DNA of 64,000 bases from Sphingobacterium tabacisoli (GTDB lineage: Bacteria; Bacteroidota; Bacteroidia; Sphingobacteriales; Sphingobacteriaceae). Both the position numbers and the translations under genes were made by a program. Positions 9,940-17,789 of this stretch are shown here, piece by piece. Position 1 is the stretch's first letter. Each line of letters opens with the position of its first letter. The DNA lies in the NCBI RefSeq assembly GCF_017908035.1, contig NZ_JAEQMU010000001.1:2356001-2420000 (forward strand), read 5' to 3'. Under the pieces are notes generated by a model. It made no database searches and had not been told where the DNA came from. It saw only the letters and a program-made list of their open reading frames with translations.

Positions 9940-10797
9940 ATGATCATTATTGCAGATGGAGGTTCAACCAAAACCAATTGGTGCCTATTAGACGATAATC
10001 AAAAAAAAATCTATTTCAATACCGAGGGCTATAATCCCTATTTCGTAGGAAGTGACTATATTGTAAACTCTCTAAAAAAGGGATTACCGCAAGACCTTCC
10101 TTTAGACAAAATAAAAGAGGTTAACTACTACGGAGCAGGCGTACATAATGAAGAAAAAGCAAAGATTGTCGAAGAGGCTTTCCGTGTATTATTTCCAAAT
10201 GCAAAAATTGAAATCGGCCACGACCTACTCGCTGCAGCAAGAGCCTTATTAGGTAAAGAAGCTGGTTTTGCGGCAATATTAGGCACAGGTACAAACAGCT
10301 GTATCTACGATGGTAACGAAATCACACACAACATCAACTCTGCCGCCTATATTCTAGGAGATGAAGGCTCTGGCTCTTACATAGGAAAGAAACTATTGAC
10401 TGAATTTGTTCGTGGTTTAATGCCAAGCGATATCGCAGAGGTATTTTTTGAGACTTACAAACTGACGCCAGACGAGATAATGGACAATGTCTATACAAAA
10501 CCTCTTGCAAACCGTTTTTGTGCTAGTTTTAGCAAGTTTGTTTATGACAACAACGTAAATATCGAATATACACGCAAGATTGTTGACGACTCGTTTGAGG
10601 CATTCTTTGCAAACCTAGTAAGTAAATATCCAGATTACCAAAGCTATACCTTCAACTGTATTGGCTCAGTAGGCTATAATTTCAGAAATGTATTGGAAGA
10701 AAAAGCCAACCAGTACGGAATGAAAGTAGGAAAAATATTACGTTCGCCGATTGACGACCTCGTAAAATTCCATATTGATAGATCAATGGGGAACTAA
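9940..10797 (+). CDS. BadF/BadG-family ATPase, probable N-acetylglucosamine kinase
   Basis: 285-residue ASKHA-fold kinase. The N-terminal phosphate loop ADGGSTKTNW (residues 5-14), the second phosphate motif LGTGTNS (about 115-121) and the GDEGSGSYIGK adenosine/sugar region (about 142-152) are all present. The family phosphorylates GlcNAc or glucosamine using ATP in the cytoplasm. The position 196 bp after a FucP-type transporter supports amino-sugar use. A second, clearly homologous copy lies at 14872-15735 on the other strand. The upstream TATCTTCG (9888-9895) is one mismatch from the -7 consensus. It ends in a bidirectional terminator. Sugar specificity cannot be read from sequence. Confidence 0.85.
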   Translation: MIIIADGGSTKTNWCLLDDNQKKIYFNTEGYNPYFVGSDYIVNSLKKGLPQDLPLDKIKEVNYYGAGVHNEEKAKIVEEAFRVLFPNAKIEIGHDLLAAARALLGKEAGFAAILGTGTNSCIYDGNEITHNINSAAYILGDEGSGSYIGKKLLTEFVRGLMPSDIAEVFFETYKLTPDEIMDNVYTKPLANRFCASFSKFVYDNNVNIEYTRKIVDDSFEAFFANLVSKYPDYQSYTFNCIGSVGYNFRNVLEEKANQYGMKVGKILRSPIDDLVKFHIDRSMGN

Positions 10798-10819
10798 TCC
10801 GACGTTAACCCTATCAACA

Positions 10820-10856
10820 AAAAAAGAGGAACATTTTTAGATGTTCCTCTTTTTTT
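10820..10856. terminator. Bidirectional intrinsic terminator
   Basis: AAGAGGAACAT-tttta-ATGTTCCTCTT flanked by A-run and T-run, serving the convergent kinase and MBL hydrolase genes. Confidence 0.9.
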
Positions 10857-10859
10857 GCT

Positions 10860-11558
10860 CTATAAGGATAATATTTCACCTACATCCGGAAGATGCAAGG
10901 TAGCCCCCTCCGCAGCGAACACTTTCTTAGCCTCTTCCTTATCAATAGAAATCGGCGGAAAAGTATCATAATGAATACCTACAACTTGCTTGCAGTTGAC
11001 AAACTTAGAAGCTTTGACCGCATCATACATATCCATGGTATAATGTCCTCCGATAGGTAAGAAAGCCCAATCCAATGCCAGGTCCTCCAATAATTTCATT
11101 TCCAAAGTCAATGCAGTATCCCCTGCAAAATAAATCTTCTTATCACCTATAAAGAAAATAAAACCACAAGGCATTCCACCAAAAGCACCATCTGGTGTAG
11201 AGTTAGTGTGCAACGCATACACCATTTTAACCTTACCAAAAGGAAGATTTAATGTCCCGCCAAAATTAAACTCAATAACCTTATCCTCCGACACACCTTC
11301 CCTTCTTACCCATGCAGCAGTCTCAACGATTGCCGCGACAGTTGCATCACTATTCTTCTGGATTTCCAACATATCCGCCACATGATCTTGATGGCCATGG
11401 CTTAGGAAAATATACGAAGGTTGTAATGACTGCACATCAACACCTTTGGCCAAGGGATTAAAAGACACAAAAGGATCCAAAAGCACCTTACTGCCATTAA
11501 AGTCAAACTCTACACAAGACTGCCCCAGATATCGGGCACTTATATTATTACTATTCAT
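10860..11558 (-). CDS. Metallo-beta-lactamase-fold hydrolase, UPF0173 (YtkL-like)
   Basis: 232-residue cytoplasmic MBL-fold protein. The metal motif is SHGHQDHVAD with H54, H56, D58 and H59; the downstream ligands are seen in AGDTA (about residues 146-150) and GIHYDTFPP near the C-terminus. This is the UPF0173 pattern, whose physiological substrate is unknown. It begins 16 bp after the stop of the YbaB gene and is very likely co-transcribed with it. Length is normal for the family. Confidence 0.88.
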   Translation of the reverse strand: MNSNNISARYLGQSCVEFDFNGSKVLLDPFVSFNPLAKGVDVQSLQPSYIFLSHGHQDHVADMLEIQKNSDATVAAIVETAAWVRREGVSEDKVIEFNFGGTLNLPFGKVKMVYALHTNSTPDGAFGGMPCGFIFFIGDKKIYFAGDTALTLEMKLLEDLALDWAFLPIGGHYTMDMYDAVKASKFVNCKQVVGIHYDTFPPISIDKEEAKKVFAAEGATLHLPDVGEILSL

Positions 11559-11574
11559 ATAAAACCGCCCGTTA

Positions 11575-11889
11575 CTATTTATTAAAGAGATTACCTAAAC
11601 CACCCAATCCCCCAAACATATCCTGTGTAGCAGCCTGCATCTCCGTCTGACTTACATTTTCAGCCTGAGCCAATGCCTTATTAAGCGCAACCAACAAAAG
11701 ATCCTCGATCTGCTCTTTATCCCCCTCTGCAAACAATTCCTCACTGATAACAATCTCTTTTATCTCCTTATTTGCTGTAGCTACAACACGGACCTTTCCT
11801 CCTTCAGCCTCCGCAGAAACAGATATATTATCTAACCTAGACTTAATCTCCTGCGCCTTCTGTTGCGCTTGAAATAACTTATCGAACAT
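11575..11889 (-). CDS. YbaB/EbfC family nucleoid-associated protein
   Basis: 104-residue DNA-binding protein of the YbaB/EbfC family. It has an N-terminal helix (MFDKLFQAQQKAQEIKSRL), a central beta hairpin containing EGGKVRVVATANKEI, and a C-terminal helix ending in a Gly-rich tail (GGLGGLGNL). Such proteins bind DNA as dimers and are often next to recR/dnaX; here the partner is a UPF0173 hydrolase instead. No promoter was recognised. Confidence 0.9.
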   Translation of the reverse strand: MFDKLFQAQQKAQEIKSRLDNISVSAEAEGGKVRVVATANKEIKEIVISEELFAEGDKEQIEDLLLVALNKALAQAENVSQTEMQAATQDMFGGLGGLGNLFNK

Positions 11890-12025
11890 AGTATTTTGTT
11901 TATTTTAAATATTCTCCAATTCCATATAGCCAACATTTCTTAGAACACTCCCTCAGAAACATCTCCTATACTTTTCTTCGACCAAAATACGAAATCAAGA
12001 TTGTAGCTCAAAATAACGAACATAA

Positions 12026-12057
12026 TTAGGTTTATATCCCGGCCCTGCTTAAATTTG
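12026..12057 (+). promoter_or_regulatory. Promoter of the 12062 gene, near-leaderless
   Basis: TTAG (12026-12029), 20 bp, TAAATTTG (12050-12057). The -7 box ends four bases before the ATG, so the transcript would start at or next to the start codon. Confidence 0.6.
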
Positions 12058-12061
12058 TAAC

Positions 12062-12541
12062 ATGACAAAATATAAGGAGATAATAGCTACGCTAAAGCAG
12101 CAAGACGATATATTGGCCGAACATTGGGAGGAGGAAATCGACACCATCATCCACAAATTAAAATTTCTTACACCCGATGCCATTCCTTCCGTCTGCATCG
12201 TAGATCAAAATAACTTTCAGGCGATCTATTCAGAGGAACTTCAGGAAAAAGCAAAAGTAGCCGGAGGTACTTTAGCAAACAATCTTCATGCTGACGTTGC
12301 TGTTCTCATTATAATCCAGCGCGATGAAAGCTTATACAGCGTAATACCCACTTTTATCAATTTACAGGCGGACAGCAAAGCTGTAGCAAACAACAATATA
12401 TATATCATCCAAACGCATCAGTTCAACGAAAGCGAAGAGAACTATCTACAGGATGTCGAAATACTGGCGGAAATCATCCAACCCAAATACTTTATTTTTG
12501 GACGGAACGGCTCAGACTGGATCAAATTTGACCTCAGCTAA
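12062..12541 (+). CDS. Hypothetical protein, possible binding-protein-like fold
   Basis: 159 residues, soluble, with no signal peptide. I do not recognise a defined family. The C-terminal part (NYLQDVEILAEIIQPKYFIFG) resembles the end of type III periplasmic binding proteins, but the export signal is missing and the protein is too short for that fold. It is flanked by a consensus promoter whose -7 box nearly touches the ATG and by a strong terminator, so it is a single-gene unit. There is no Shine-Dalgarno sequence, in keeping with a leaderless message. Confidence 0.65.
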   Translation: MTKYKEIIATLKQQDDILAEHWEEEIDTIIHKLKFLTPDAIPSVCIVDQNNFQAIYSEELQEKAKVAGGTLANNLHADVAVLIIIQRDESLYSVIPTFINLQADSKAVANNNIYIIQTHQFNESEENYLQDVEILAEIIQPKYFIFGRNGSDWIKFDLS

Positions 12542-12552
12542 TACAATCCAAC

Positions 12553-12590
12553 AAGAAGGGCATCCTTTTTCAAGATGCCCTTCTTCTTTA
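12553..12590. terminator. Bidirectional intrinsic terminator
   Basis: A perfect 12-bp stem AAGAAGGGCATC / GATGCCCTTCTT (12553-12564, 12574-12585) lies between convergent genes. Confidence 0.85.
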
Positions 12591-12598
12591 TCTAGCTA

Positions 12599-13459
12599 TT
12601 AATTCGAGAATTTCTTTCTCAACAGAATGTAAAACTTATCAACCGTTTGCGGTTTCTCCGTCCATCCATTTTTCAAGGCATAGTTAGATTGTAAAAAGGC
12701 ATCTGCTTCTGCAAAATTGTTGAATCTATTTAACAACTCTAGTGCCTCACTATAAGCTAAGCTATAGCCATTAAACAAGTCTTTAATAAACAACAACTTA
12801 TCATTCAAACTTACCGCCGATTTCAAATCTGTCACGCGCTCCTGGGCATTAGATGTTTGGAACTGCTGTGTCATATTCACCCCTGCAAGACGTTGTTGTT
12901 GAATTAACTCATTTATAGTCAATGGTCTTGTAGACTCTTCCTGTACGACTGTCTCCACTTTGACCTCGACCTGCTCCACAACCAGCACTTTCTTTTCTTC
13001 AATCACTTCACGCACCACAGGTTCCTCCTCCTTCTTGACCGGAGCCACAGGTTCTTCCCTCTGTTGTTCTGCTTCAAAAGAAACTTTCGTCTCCACTGCC
13101 GGAGACTGATCTACAAAACTGGCTGGCACTTCCTCCCGTACCGGCGTCACTGGAGCCACAGGGATTTCCTCAAATACAGCCTGCGAGTCTACTTCTTTCG
13201 TAATCTCCGATTCCGGCGTAAATACAGGAACAGGGGGCACAGACTCCAATACAACATCCTGCACAAACTCTACCTCTTCAAACTCGACAAAGTATCCCAG
13301 CGCTTTGATATGATTCGACAGGTAATCAATATCTCCCTCTAAAAGAGTCAGTTCCACCGCATCGAGTTCCTCATTAGACTTTAACAATTCATATTTAGCG
13401 TTAATATCAGAAAGAAGGTAACCTATCTTCGCAAACAATTGATCTTTAGACTTAGCCAT
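12599..13459 (-). CDS. Hypothetical protein with Glu/Val/Pro-rich central region
   Basis: 286 residues from the chosen start MAKSKDQLF. The frame is open back to 13516, but the predicted -7 element TATTTTTG (13514-13521) overlaps that ATG, so the upstream 19 codons are not transcribed as coding sequence. The N-terminal 60 residues are helical. About residues 65-190 are very rich in E, V and P and repetitive in composition, suggesting an extended linker. The last 95 residues (RPLTINELIQQQRLAG onward) look folded and helical, ending in a small domain. It is a Bacteroidota-type hypothetical protein; I cannot name a function. Confidence 0.7.
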   Translation of the reverse strand: MAKSKDQLFAKIGYLLSDINAKYELLKSNEELDAVELTLLEGDIDYLSNHIKALGYFVEFEEVEFVQDVVLESVPPVPVFTPESEITKEVDSQAVFEEIPVAPVTPVREEVPASFVDQSPAVETKVSFEAEQQREEPVAPVKKEEEPVVREVIEEKKVLVVEQVEVKVETVVQEESTRPLTINELIQQQRLAGVNMTQQFQTSNAQERVTDLKSAVSLNDKLLFIKDLFNGYSLAYSEALELLNRFNNFAEADAFLQSNYALKNGWTEKPQTVDKFYILLRKKFSN

Positions 13460-13513
13460 GGGTATTGTATTTTTTTTTATAATGAACACTAGTATCCTAC
13501 ATCTTAGGTATAC

Positions 13514-13521
13514 CAAAAATA
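13514..13521 (-). promoter_or_regulatory. -7 element for the 13459 gene
   Basis: The minus strand reads TATTTTTG. It overlaps the alternative start at 13516 and so supports the start at 13459. Confidence 0.5.
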
Positions 13522-13607
13522 AGATATAATTTCGATATTCGTGCTGTTGTAAGTACGGATTTGTGATATATTAACAGTTCCCAAAGCACTATTAATAAAT
13601 AAAAAAT

Positions 13608-14192
13608 ATGTTATTTTCCGAACAGTATTTCAATAGAAGAGATGGGCAGACGGGGAGCATCGAGGTGATTTGTGGATCTATGTTTTCGGGAAAGACCGAA
13701 GAGCTTATCCGCAGAATGAAGCGGGCTCAATTCGCCAAACTTCCAGTTGAAATATTCAAACCTTCCATTGATGTAAGGTATGCAGAAAAGGAGGTTGTAT
13801 CACATGACAGCAACAGCATTCCATCAACTCCTGTCAGTCATTCCTCCGCTATACTACTTTTGAGTAGCGAGACCAAAGTAGTAGGCATAGATGAGGCACA
13901 GTTTTTCGATGACGAACTACCTAATGTCTGTGTCCAACTCGCCAACAAAGGTGTACGTGTGATCGTAGCAGGTCTGGACATGGATTTTCAAGGTAAACCA
14001 TTTGGTCCCATCCCTGCCCTTCTTGCCGTTGCTGAGCACATCACAAAAGTACATGCCGTCTGTGTACGATGTGGATCACCAGCCAACTATTCCCACCGGA
14101 CTACAGCACATGAAAACATCGTATTATTGGGAGAGAAAGAAAGCTATGAACCACTATGTAGATACTGCTACCACACAGCAAACGATATTTAA
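13608..14192 (+). CDS. tdk: Thymidine kinase (type II)
   Basis: 194-residue cytosolic enzyme that phosphorylates thymidine to dTMP in the salvage pathway. P-loop GSMFSGKT (23-30), Walker [11 protein letters not shown] with D95-E96, the lasso/substrate region around 150-180, and the structural zinc cysteines C152, C155, C184 and C187 are all present. Length is typical. The start at ATG 13608 is preceded by an A-rich leader without a strong Shine-Dalgarno sequence. Confidence 0.97.
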   Translation: MLFSEQYFNRRDGQTGSIEVICGSMFSGKTEELIRRMKRAQFAKLPVEIFKPSIDVRYAEKEVVSHDSNSIPSTPVSHSSAILLLSSETKVVGIDEAQFFDDELPNVCVQLANKGVRVIVAGLDMDFQGKPFGPIPALLAVAEHITKVHAVCVRCGSPANYSHRTTAHENIVLLGEKESYEPLCRYCYHTANDI

Positions 14193-14236
14193 CACAAACT
14201 TAATTTTAAGTAACCTTAAATATGCAAGTAAGCCCC

Positions 14237-14334
14237 TACTTTTGTAGTGTACTTCATAAAGATGAGTTTCATCAAAATTTAGGTTAAAAATTGGTTAGTT
14301 AAAAACACTCTTGCCCATCAAGAGTGTTTTTTTT
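14237..14334 (+). ncRNA. Candidate small RNA or leader-peptide transcript between tdk and gpx
   Basis: A plus-strand TACTTTTG (14237-14244) fits the -7 consensus. About 55-60 bp further on, a perfect hairpin with T-run (14302-14334) ends the unit, and the next plus-strand gene is about 1.7 kb away. A transcript of roughly 80 nt would result. It contains a tiny frame ATG-AGT-TTC-ATC-AAA-ATT-TAG (14263-14283). No -33 box is obvious. It may instead be only the tdk 3' untranslated region. Confidence 0.35.
14302..14334. terminator. Bidirectional intrinsic terminator overlapping the gpx stop
   Basis: AAAACACTCTTG-ccat-style loop-CAAGAGTGTTTT (14302-14313, 14319-14330) with a T-run that includes the first base of the convergent glutathione peroxidase stop codon. 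Confidence 0.9.
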
Positions 14335-14845
14335 ATAATTGTCCAGTCAGCACCATATCCATCGGGTTGACTTGCGACCGATAACGATGGATCAACTTCC
14401 CGTTTTCATCAACCAAAAACTTCTCAAAATTCCATTTAATAGCCCCTGTAAAGTCTGGGTTAGGCTGTTCGATCAAAAATTTGAATAAGGGGTCAATCTT
14501 ATCCCCCTTCACCTCAACCTTTTCCGCCATAAGAAAGCTTACACCATAGTTTTCTTGGCAAAATTCTTTAATCTCTCCATTGGCACCAGGTTCTTGATTA
14601 CCAAAATTATTGGCAGGAAATCCTATGATGACCAGATTGTCTCCATATAATGTATGCAACTCCTGCAAATCCTTATATTGTTTCGTAAAACCACATTTTG
14701 ATGCAGTATTCACAATCAATATTTTTTTACCCTTAAACTCCGAAAGCTCAATCTTCTTTCCATCTATAGATGTGAAAGAAAAATCATACACACTAGGTGG
14801 TGGTGCAATCATATTAAGCACCATAATCAATGCAACTGTAAACAT
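14333..14845 (-). CDS. Glutathione peroxidase family, thiol-dependent
   Basis: 170-residue peroxidase of the Cys-type, thioredoxin-linked branch. The peroxidatic Cys is C51 in NTASKCGFT, and a likely resolving Cys is C96 in EIKEFCQENYG. The WNFEKFLV motif carries the catalytic Trp and Asn. Odd point: the second conserved motif reads FPANNFGNQEPG (76-87), where most members have FPCNQFG, so the tetrad Gln is Asn here. The first 15 residues (VALIMVLNMIAPPP) are hydrophobic and could be a short export signal, though a later start would remove it. The gene follows the kinase paralogue by 26 bp and is probably in its operon. Confidence 0.88.
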   Translation of the reverse strand: MFTVALIMVLNMIAPPPSVYDFSFTSIDGKKIELSEFKGKKILIVNTASKCGFTKQYKDLQELHTLYGDNLVIIGFPANNFGNQEPGANGEIKEFCQENYGVSFLMAEKVEVKGDKIDPLFKFLIEQPNPDFTGAIKWNFEKFLVDENGKLIHRYRSQVNPMDMVLTGQL

Positions 14846-14871
14846 AATTAACGCTTTTTGTTTTAAATTAC

Positions 14872-15735
14872 TTAAAAATCCACATTACTTGCCTCCCGCT
14901 GTATGATAAAATGAAATATCTCTTCTATCGGCGAGCGCAATATTTTTCCAACTTCCACCCCATGGAGATTGCAAACCGCTTGCAGATGCATATCAAAGAC
15001 ATACGCAATACTGCCCACAAAGTTGCATTTATACTCCCAAAAATTGGGGTACGTCATAATATTTGTACGTACGAACTCATCAAACCCATCTGTCAAAAGC
15101 TTATCAACATAAGGGTGGGCTCTATGTTCCGACATAAATGGCATAAACGATGCCAAATAAGAATTAGGACGGTCCCGTTGATACACGTTCTTGATGACAA
15201 TATCTTTGGTAACGTGATACTTAGTCTCGAAGAGTTTAGCTAAATCCCGTGGCATAGTACCATAGAGAAAGCTTGTTATCAATCTTTTTCCAAACCAAGC
15301 CCCCGACCCTTCATCGCCTAAAACATAACCATTACCATGGAGACTGGTTCGTAGATTCTCTCCTTCATAGTAACTGATATCGGAACCTGTACCCAGTGTA
15401 GCCACCAGACCATTTGTTGATCCACAGGTCGCATACGCTGCCCCCAGCAAATCGGACTCCACAGCAATAAATGCTTTCGGGAACAATACAGTTAATGCAT
15501 TCGACACAATCTCTCTTCGGTCAGGAGTAATGCAGCCTGCTCCAAAAAAATAGACTTCTCTTATTTCATCAATATAAGGTATAATCTCAGGCACATCTTT
15601 CAGAACCTTCTCTATTTCCTTTTCATTTACGAAAAAAGGATTCAGTCCCTGTGTCTTAAAAAACAAGGGCTTACTATCTGGTACATTCAACATCCAATCC
15701 GAACTAGACGAACCGCTATCCGCAACTAAAATCAT
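14872..15735 (-). CDS. BadF/BadG-family ATPase, kinase paralogue
   Basis: 287 residues, homologous along its length to the protein at 9940-10797; both end in VGKILRSPI followed by a short helix. The phosphate-2 motif LGTGSDIS and GDEGSGAWFGKR are conserved. Phosphate-1 reads ADSGSSSSDW where the other copy has ADGGSTKTNW, so the loop is Ser-rich and lacks the Lys-Thr pair. It may have a different sugar substrate. The promoter at 15773-15804 and a close downstream glutathione peroxidase suggest a two-gene operon. Confidence 0.82.
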   Translation of the reverse strand: MILVADSGSSSSDWMLNVPDSKPLFFKTQGLNPFFVNEKEIEKVLKDVPEIIPYIDEIREVYFFGAGCITPDRREIVSNALTVLFPKAFIAVESDLLGAAYATCGSTNGLVATLGTGSDISYYEGENLRTSLHGNGYVLGDEGSGAWFGKRLITSFLYGTMPRDLAKLFETKYHVTKDIVIKNVYQRDRPNSYLASFMPFMSEHRAHPYVDKLLTDGFDEFVRTNIMTYPNFWEYKCNFVGSIAYVFDMHLQAVCNLHGVEVGKILRSPIEEIFHFIIQREASNVDF

Positions 15736-15772
15736 TCTTTCTTACTTTACAAACAACAATACTTTTGTATGT

Positions 15773-15804
15773 CAAACTTAGATAAAATGCTTTGCATTCA
15801 CCAA
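15773..15804 (-). promoter_or_regulatory. Promoter of the 15735 operon
   Basis: The minus strand reads TTG (15804-15802), 21 bp, TAAGTTTG (15780-15773). The start site would be about 30 bp before the ATG. Confidence 0.6.
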
Positions 15805-15856
15805 TTCCGAAGTGAAAAATTACCGTTGACAACTGCCTTTTATATATCAGATATAA

Positions 15857-15888
15857 TTTTGAACTCCCCCCCATTACCGCTACCTTTG
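15857..15888 (+). promoter_or_regulatory. Promoter of the M61 peptidase gene
   Basis: TTTTG (15857-15861), exactly 19 bp, TACCTTTG (15881-15888): one of the best matches to the Bacteroidota vegetative promoter in the window. It gives a leader of about 145 nt, long enough to hold the small frame at 15927. Confidence 0.75.
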
Positions 15889-15926
15889 AGTCAGGTTGTC
15901 AAAATAAGCATCCCATAAATATATTC

Positions 15927-16022
15927 ATGAAATATCCCTGTTTAAAAACCCAGTGCATTAAGTGTAATGATATGATACCGATACACACGGGAGAGAAAAA
16001 TCGGGATATGTTATTTCATTAA
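15927..16022 (+). CDS. Candidate 31-residue Cys-rich small protein in the M61 leader
   Basis: ATG at 15927, TAA at 16020-16022. It encodes a short protein with three cysteines spaced C-x4-C-x2-C near the N-terminus followed by IHTGEK, a stretch that happens to resemble a zinc-finger linker. It lies between a strong promoter and the M61 start codon, 18 bp upstream of that ATG. There is no clear ribosome binding site. It could be a leader peptide or a chance frame. Confidence 0.25.
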   Translation: MKYPCLKTQCIKCNDMIPIHTGEKNRDMLFH

Positions 16023-16040
16023 AGAACAACTTATTTATAT

Positions 16041-17774
16041 ATGAACCCCTCTATTCATTTTACACTCTCATTCAGCGAACCACAGGCACATTATGTAGAA
16101 GTGGAAATGCACATCAAATCCTTCACTTCTTTAGAATATCTCGATTTAAAAATGCCGGTATGGGCCCCAGGCTCCTACCTGATTCGCGAGTATCCAAAAA
16201 ATGTAGAACGCTTTTCAGCCTCATCGGTCGATGGCCAAGAACTTAAAGCCTACAAAACAAGCAAGAATACATGGAGAGTAGCTCATGATAAAAAAGACAT
16301 TGTTGTTAAATATGCTGTTTATGCGTTTGAGAACTCGGTACGTACCAGTCATATCGACCACTCCCATGCCTTTCTCAGTCCAGTAGGTATTTTTATGTTT
16401 GTTCATGAGCACCTGCACCTTCCCTGTGAGATTACCGTCAGCATGCCCACGCACTGGAACAAAATATCAACAGGCTTAGAGCCCGGTAAAGACGCAAATA
16501 CCTATCATGCGGACAACTTCGATATCCTTTATGATAGCCCCTTAGAAATAGGGAATCAAGATATCTGGTCCTTCGAAGTACAAGGTGTGCCACATGAATT
16601 TGCCATGGTAGGGGTAGCCGATTATAATCGTGAACAAATCACCAGCGATGTTTCAAAGATAATAGCTGAAGAAAACAGGATATGGGGTTCCAACCCCAAT
16701 CAACATTACACCTTTATCACGCACAATTATCAGAACGCACACGGAGGCCTCGAGCACCTTAACTCAACCGTACTCGCTGCTTCAAGATATACCTATGGCC
16801 AGCCGAGCACCTATAAAGGTTACCTCAGTCTTGTCGCTCATGAATACTTTCACCTGTGGAATGTAAAACGTCTACGTCCAAAAGCCTTAGGGCCTTTTGA
16901 CTACGAGCAAGAAAACTATACCACAGGATTGTGGATTATGGAAGGTTTTACATCCTATTACGACAATTTGATTGTACGCAGATGTGGCTTTTATGACGAA
17001 CGCGAGTACTTACAACAATTAGCCATAGACTTCAACACAGTCTACAATAGGCCAGGTTACGAATTACAAAGCGCTGCCAGTTCCAGTTTTGATACGTGGA
17101 TCAAACAATATAGACCCGATGAGAACTCCCATAACACAAGTATCTCCTACTATAACAAAGGAGCCATGCTTGCGGTTGCTTTAGACCTTAAAATCATAGC
17201 AGAGACAAAAGGACAGCGCCGATTAGACGATGTGATTAAAGCCGCTTACCAGCAGTTCTACCTGATTGAAAACAGAGGGTTCGAAGAAGATGAATTTCTC
17301 CTTTTAGCAGAACAAATCGCAGGCGTAGATTTACATGAAATATTCCAGGCAGCACATAGCCTGGAAGAGCTAGATTACAACAGATATTTTAATGCGGTAG
17401 GCTATCAATTGATTGATCATAATGCCAATCAGAACACCCCTACGTTAGGCATAAAAATCCTACACAGCGAAAGCAAAACCATCGTAAAACAGGTAGATCG
17501 TAATTCTGGCGCGTGGAATGGAGGATTGAATGTCGAAGACGAGTTGATCGCTATAAATGGTTATCGGATAGACCCGCAGAGCAAAGCGTTCGACTACATC
17601 TTATCCCAGGCAAAAATTGGCGGCACCGTAAGTATACTTATATCCCGGGACGGTTTAGTGAGCACTTTGGAAATCCCAGTACTTCCTTCGGACAAGAAAG
17701 CATTTAGTATAGAAGCTATCCCTGATGCGGATACTGCAACACTTGAATTAGGAAAAATATGGTTGTCTCTATAG
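16041..17774 (+). CDS. M61 family peptidase with PDZ domain
   Basis: 577-residue glycyl-aminopeptidase-type metallopeptidase. An N-terminal beta domain (about 1-170) precedes the thermolysin-like catalytic domain with HEYFH (267-271), the HExxH zinc site, and the third ligand in IMEGFTSYY about 40 residues later. A C-terminal PDZ domain spans about 475-560 (TLGIKI...LNVEDELIAINGYRI). No signal peptide is seen, so the protein seems cytoplasmic, unlike some relatives. It is a single-gene unit with a consensus promoter and a terminator whose stem includes its last codons. Confidence 0.92.
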   Translation: MNPSIHFTLSFSEPQAHYVEVEMHIKSFTSLEYLDLKMPVWAPGSYLIREYPKNVERFSASSVDGQELKAYKTSKNTWRVAHDKKDIVVKYAVYAFENSVRTSHIDHSHAFLSPVGIFMFVHEHLHLPCEITVSMPTHWNKISTGLEPGKDANTYHADNFDILYDSPLEIGNQDIWSFEVQGVPHEFAMVGVADYNREQITSDVSKIIAEENRIWGSNPNQHYTFITHNYQNAHGGLEHLNSTVLAASRYTYGQPSTYKGYLSLVAHEYFHLWNVKRLRPKALGPFDYEQENYTTGLWIMEGFTSYYDNLIVRRCGFYDEREYLQQLAIDFNTVYNRPGYELQSAASSSFDTWIKQYRPDENSHNTSISYYNKGAMLAVALDLKIIAETKGQRRLDDVIKAAYQQFYLIENRGFEEDEFLLLAEQIAGVDLHEIFQAAHSLEELDYNRYFNAVGYQLIDHNANQNTPTLGIKILHSESKTIVKQVDRNSGAWNGGLNVEDELIAINGYRIDPQSKAFDYILSQAKIGGTVSILISRDGLVSTLEIPVLPSDKKAFSIEAIPDADTATLELGKIWLSL

Positions 17775-17788
17775 AGACAACCATATTT
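17755..17788. terminator. 34-bp perfect palindrome containing the M61 stop codon
   Basis: The palindrome is centred at 17771/17772 and its arms contain GGTTGTCTCT / AGAGACAACC. The last four sense codons and stop of the M61 gene lie inside it, and the convergent gene ends 2 bp beyond. It can act in both directions. Confidence 0.8.
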
Positions 17789-17789
17789 C

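Noticed and set aside
13460..13516. N-terminal extension of the 12599-13459 protein
   Set aside because: The extension is not protein-like and overlaps the predicted -7 box at 13514-13521.
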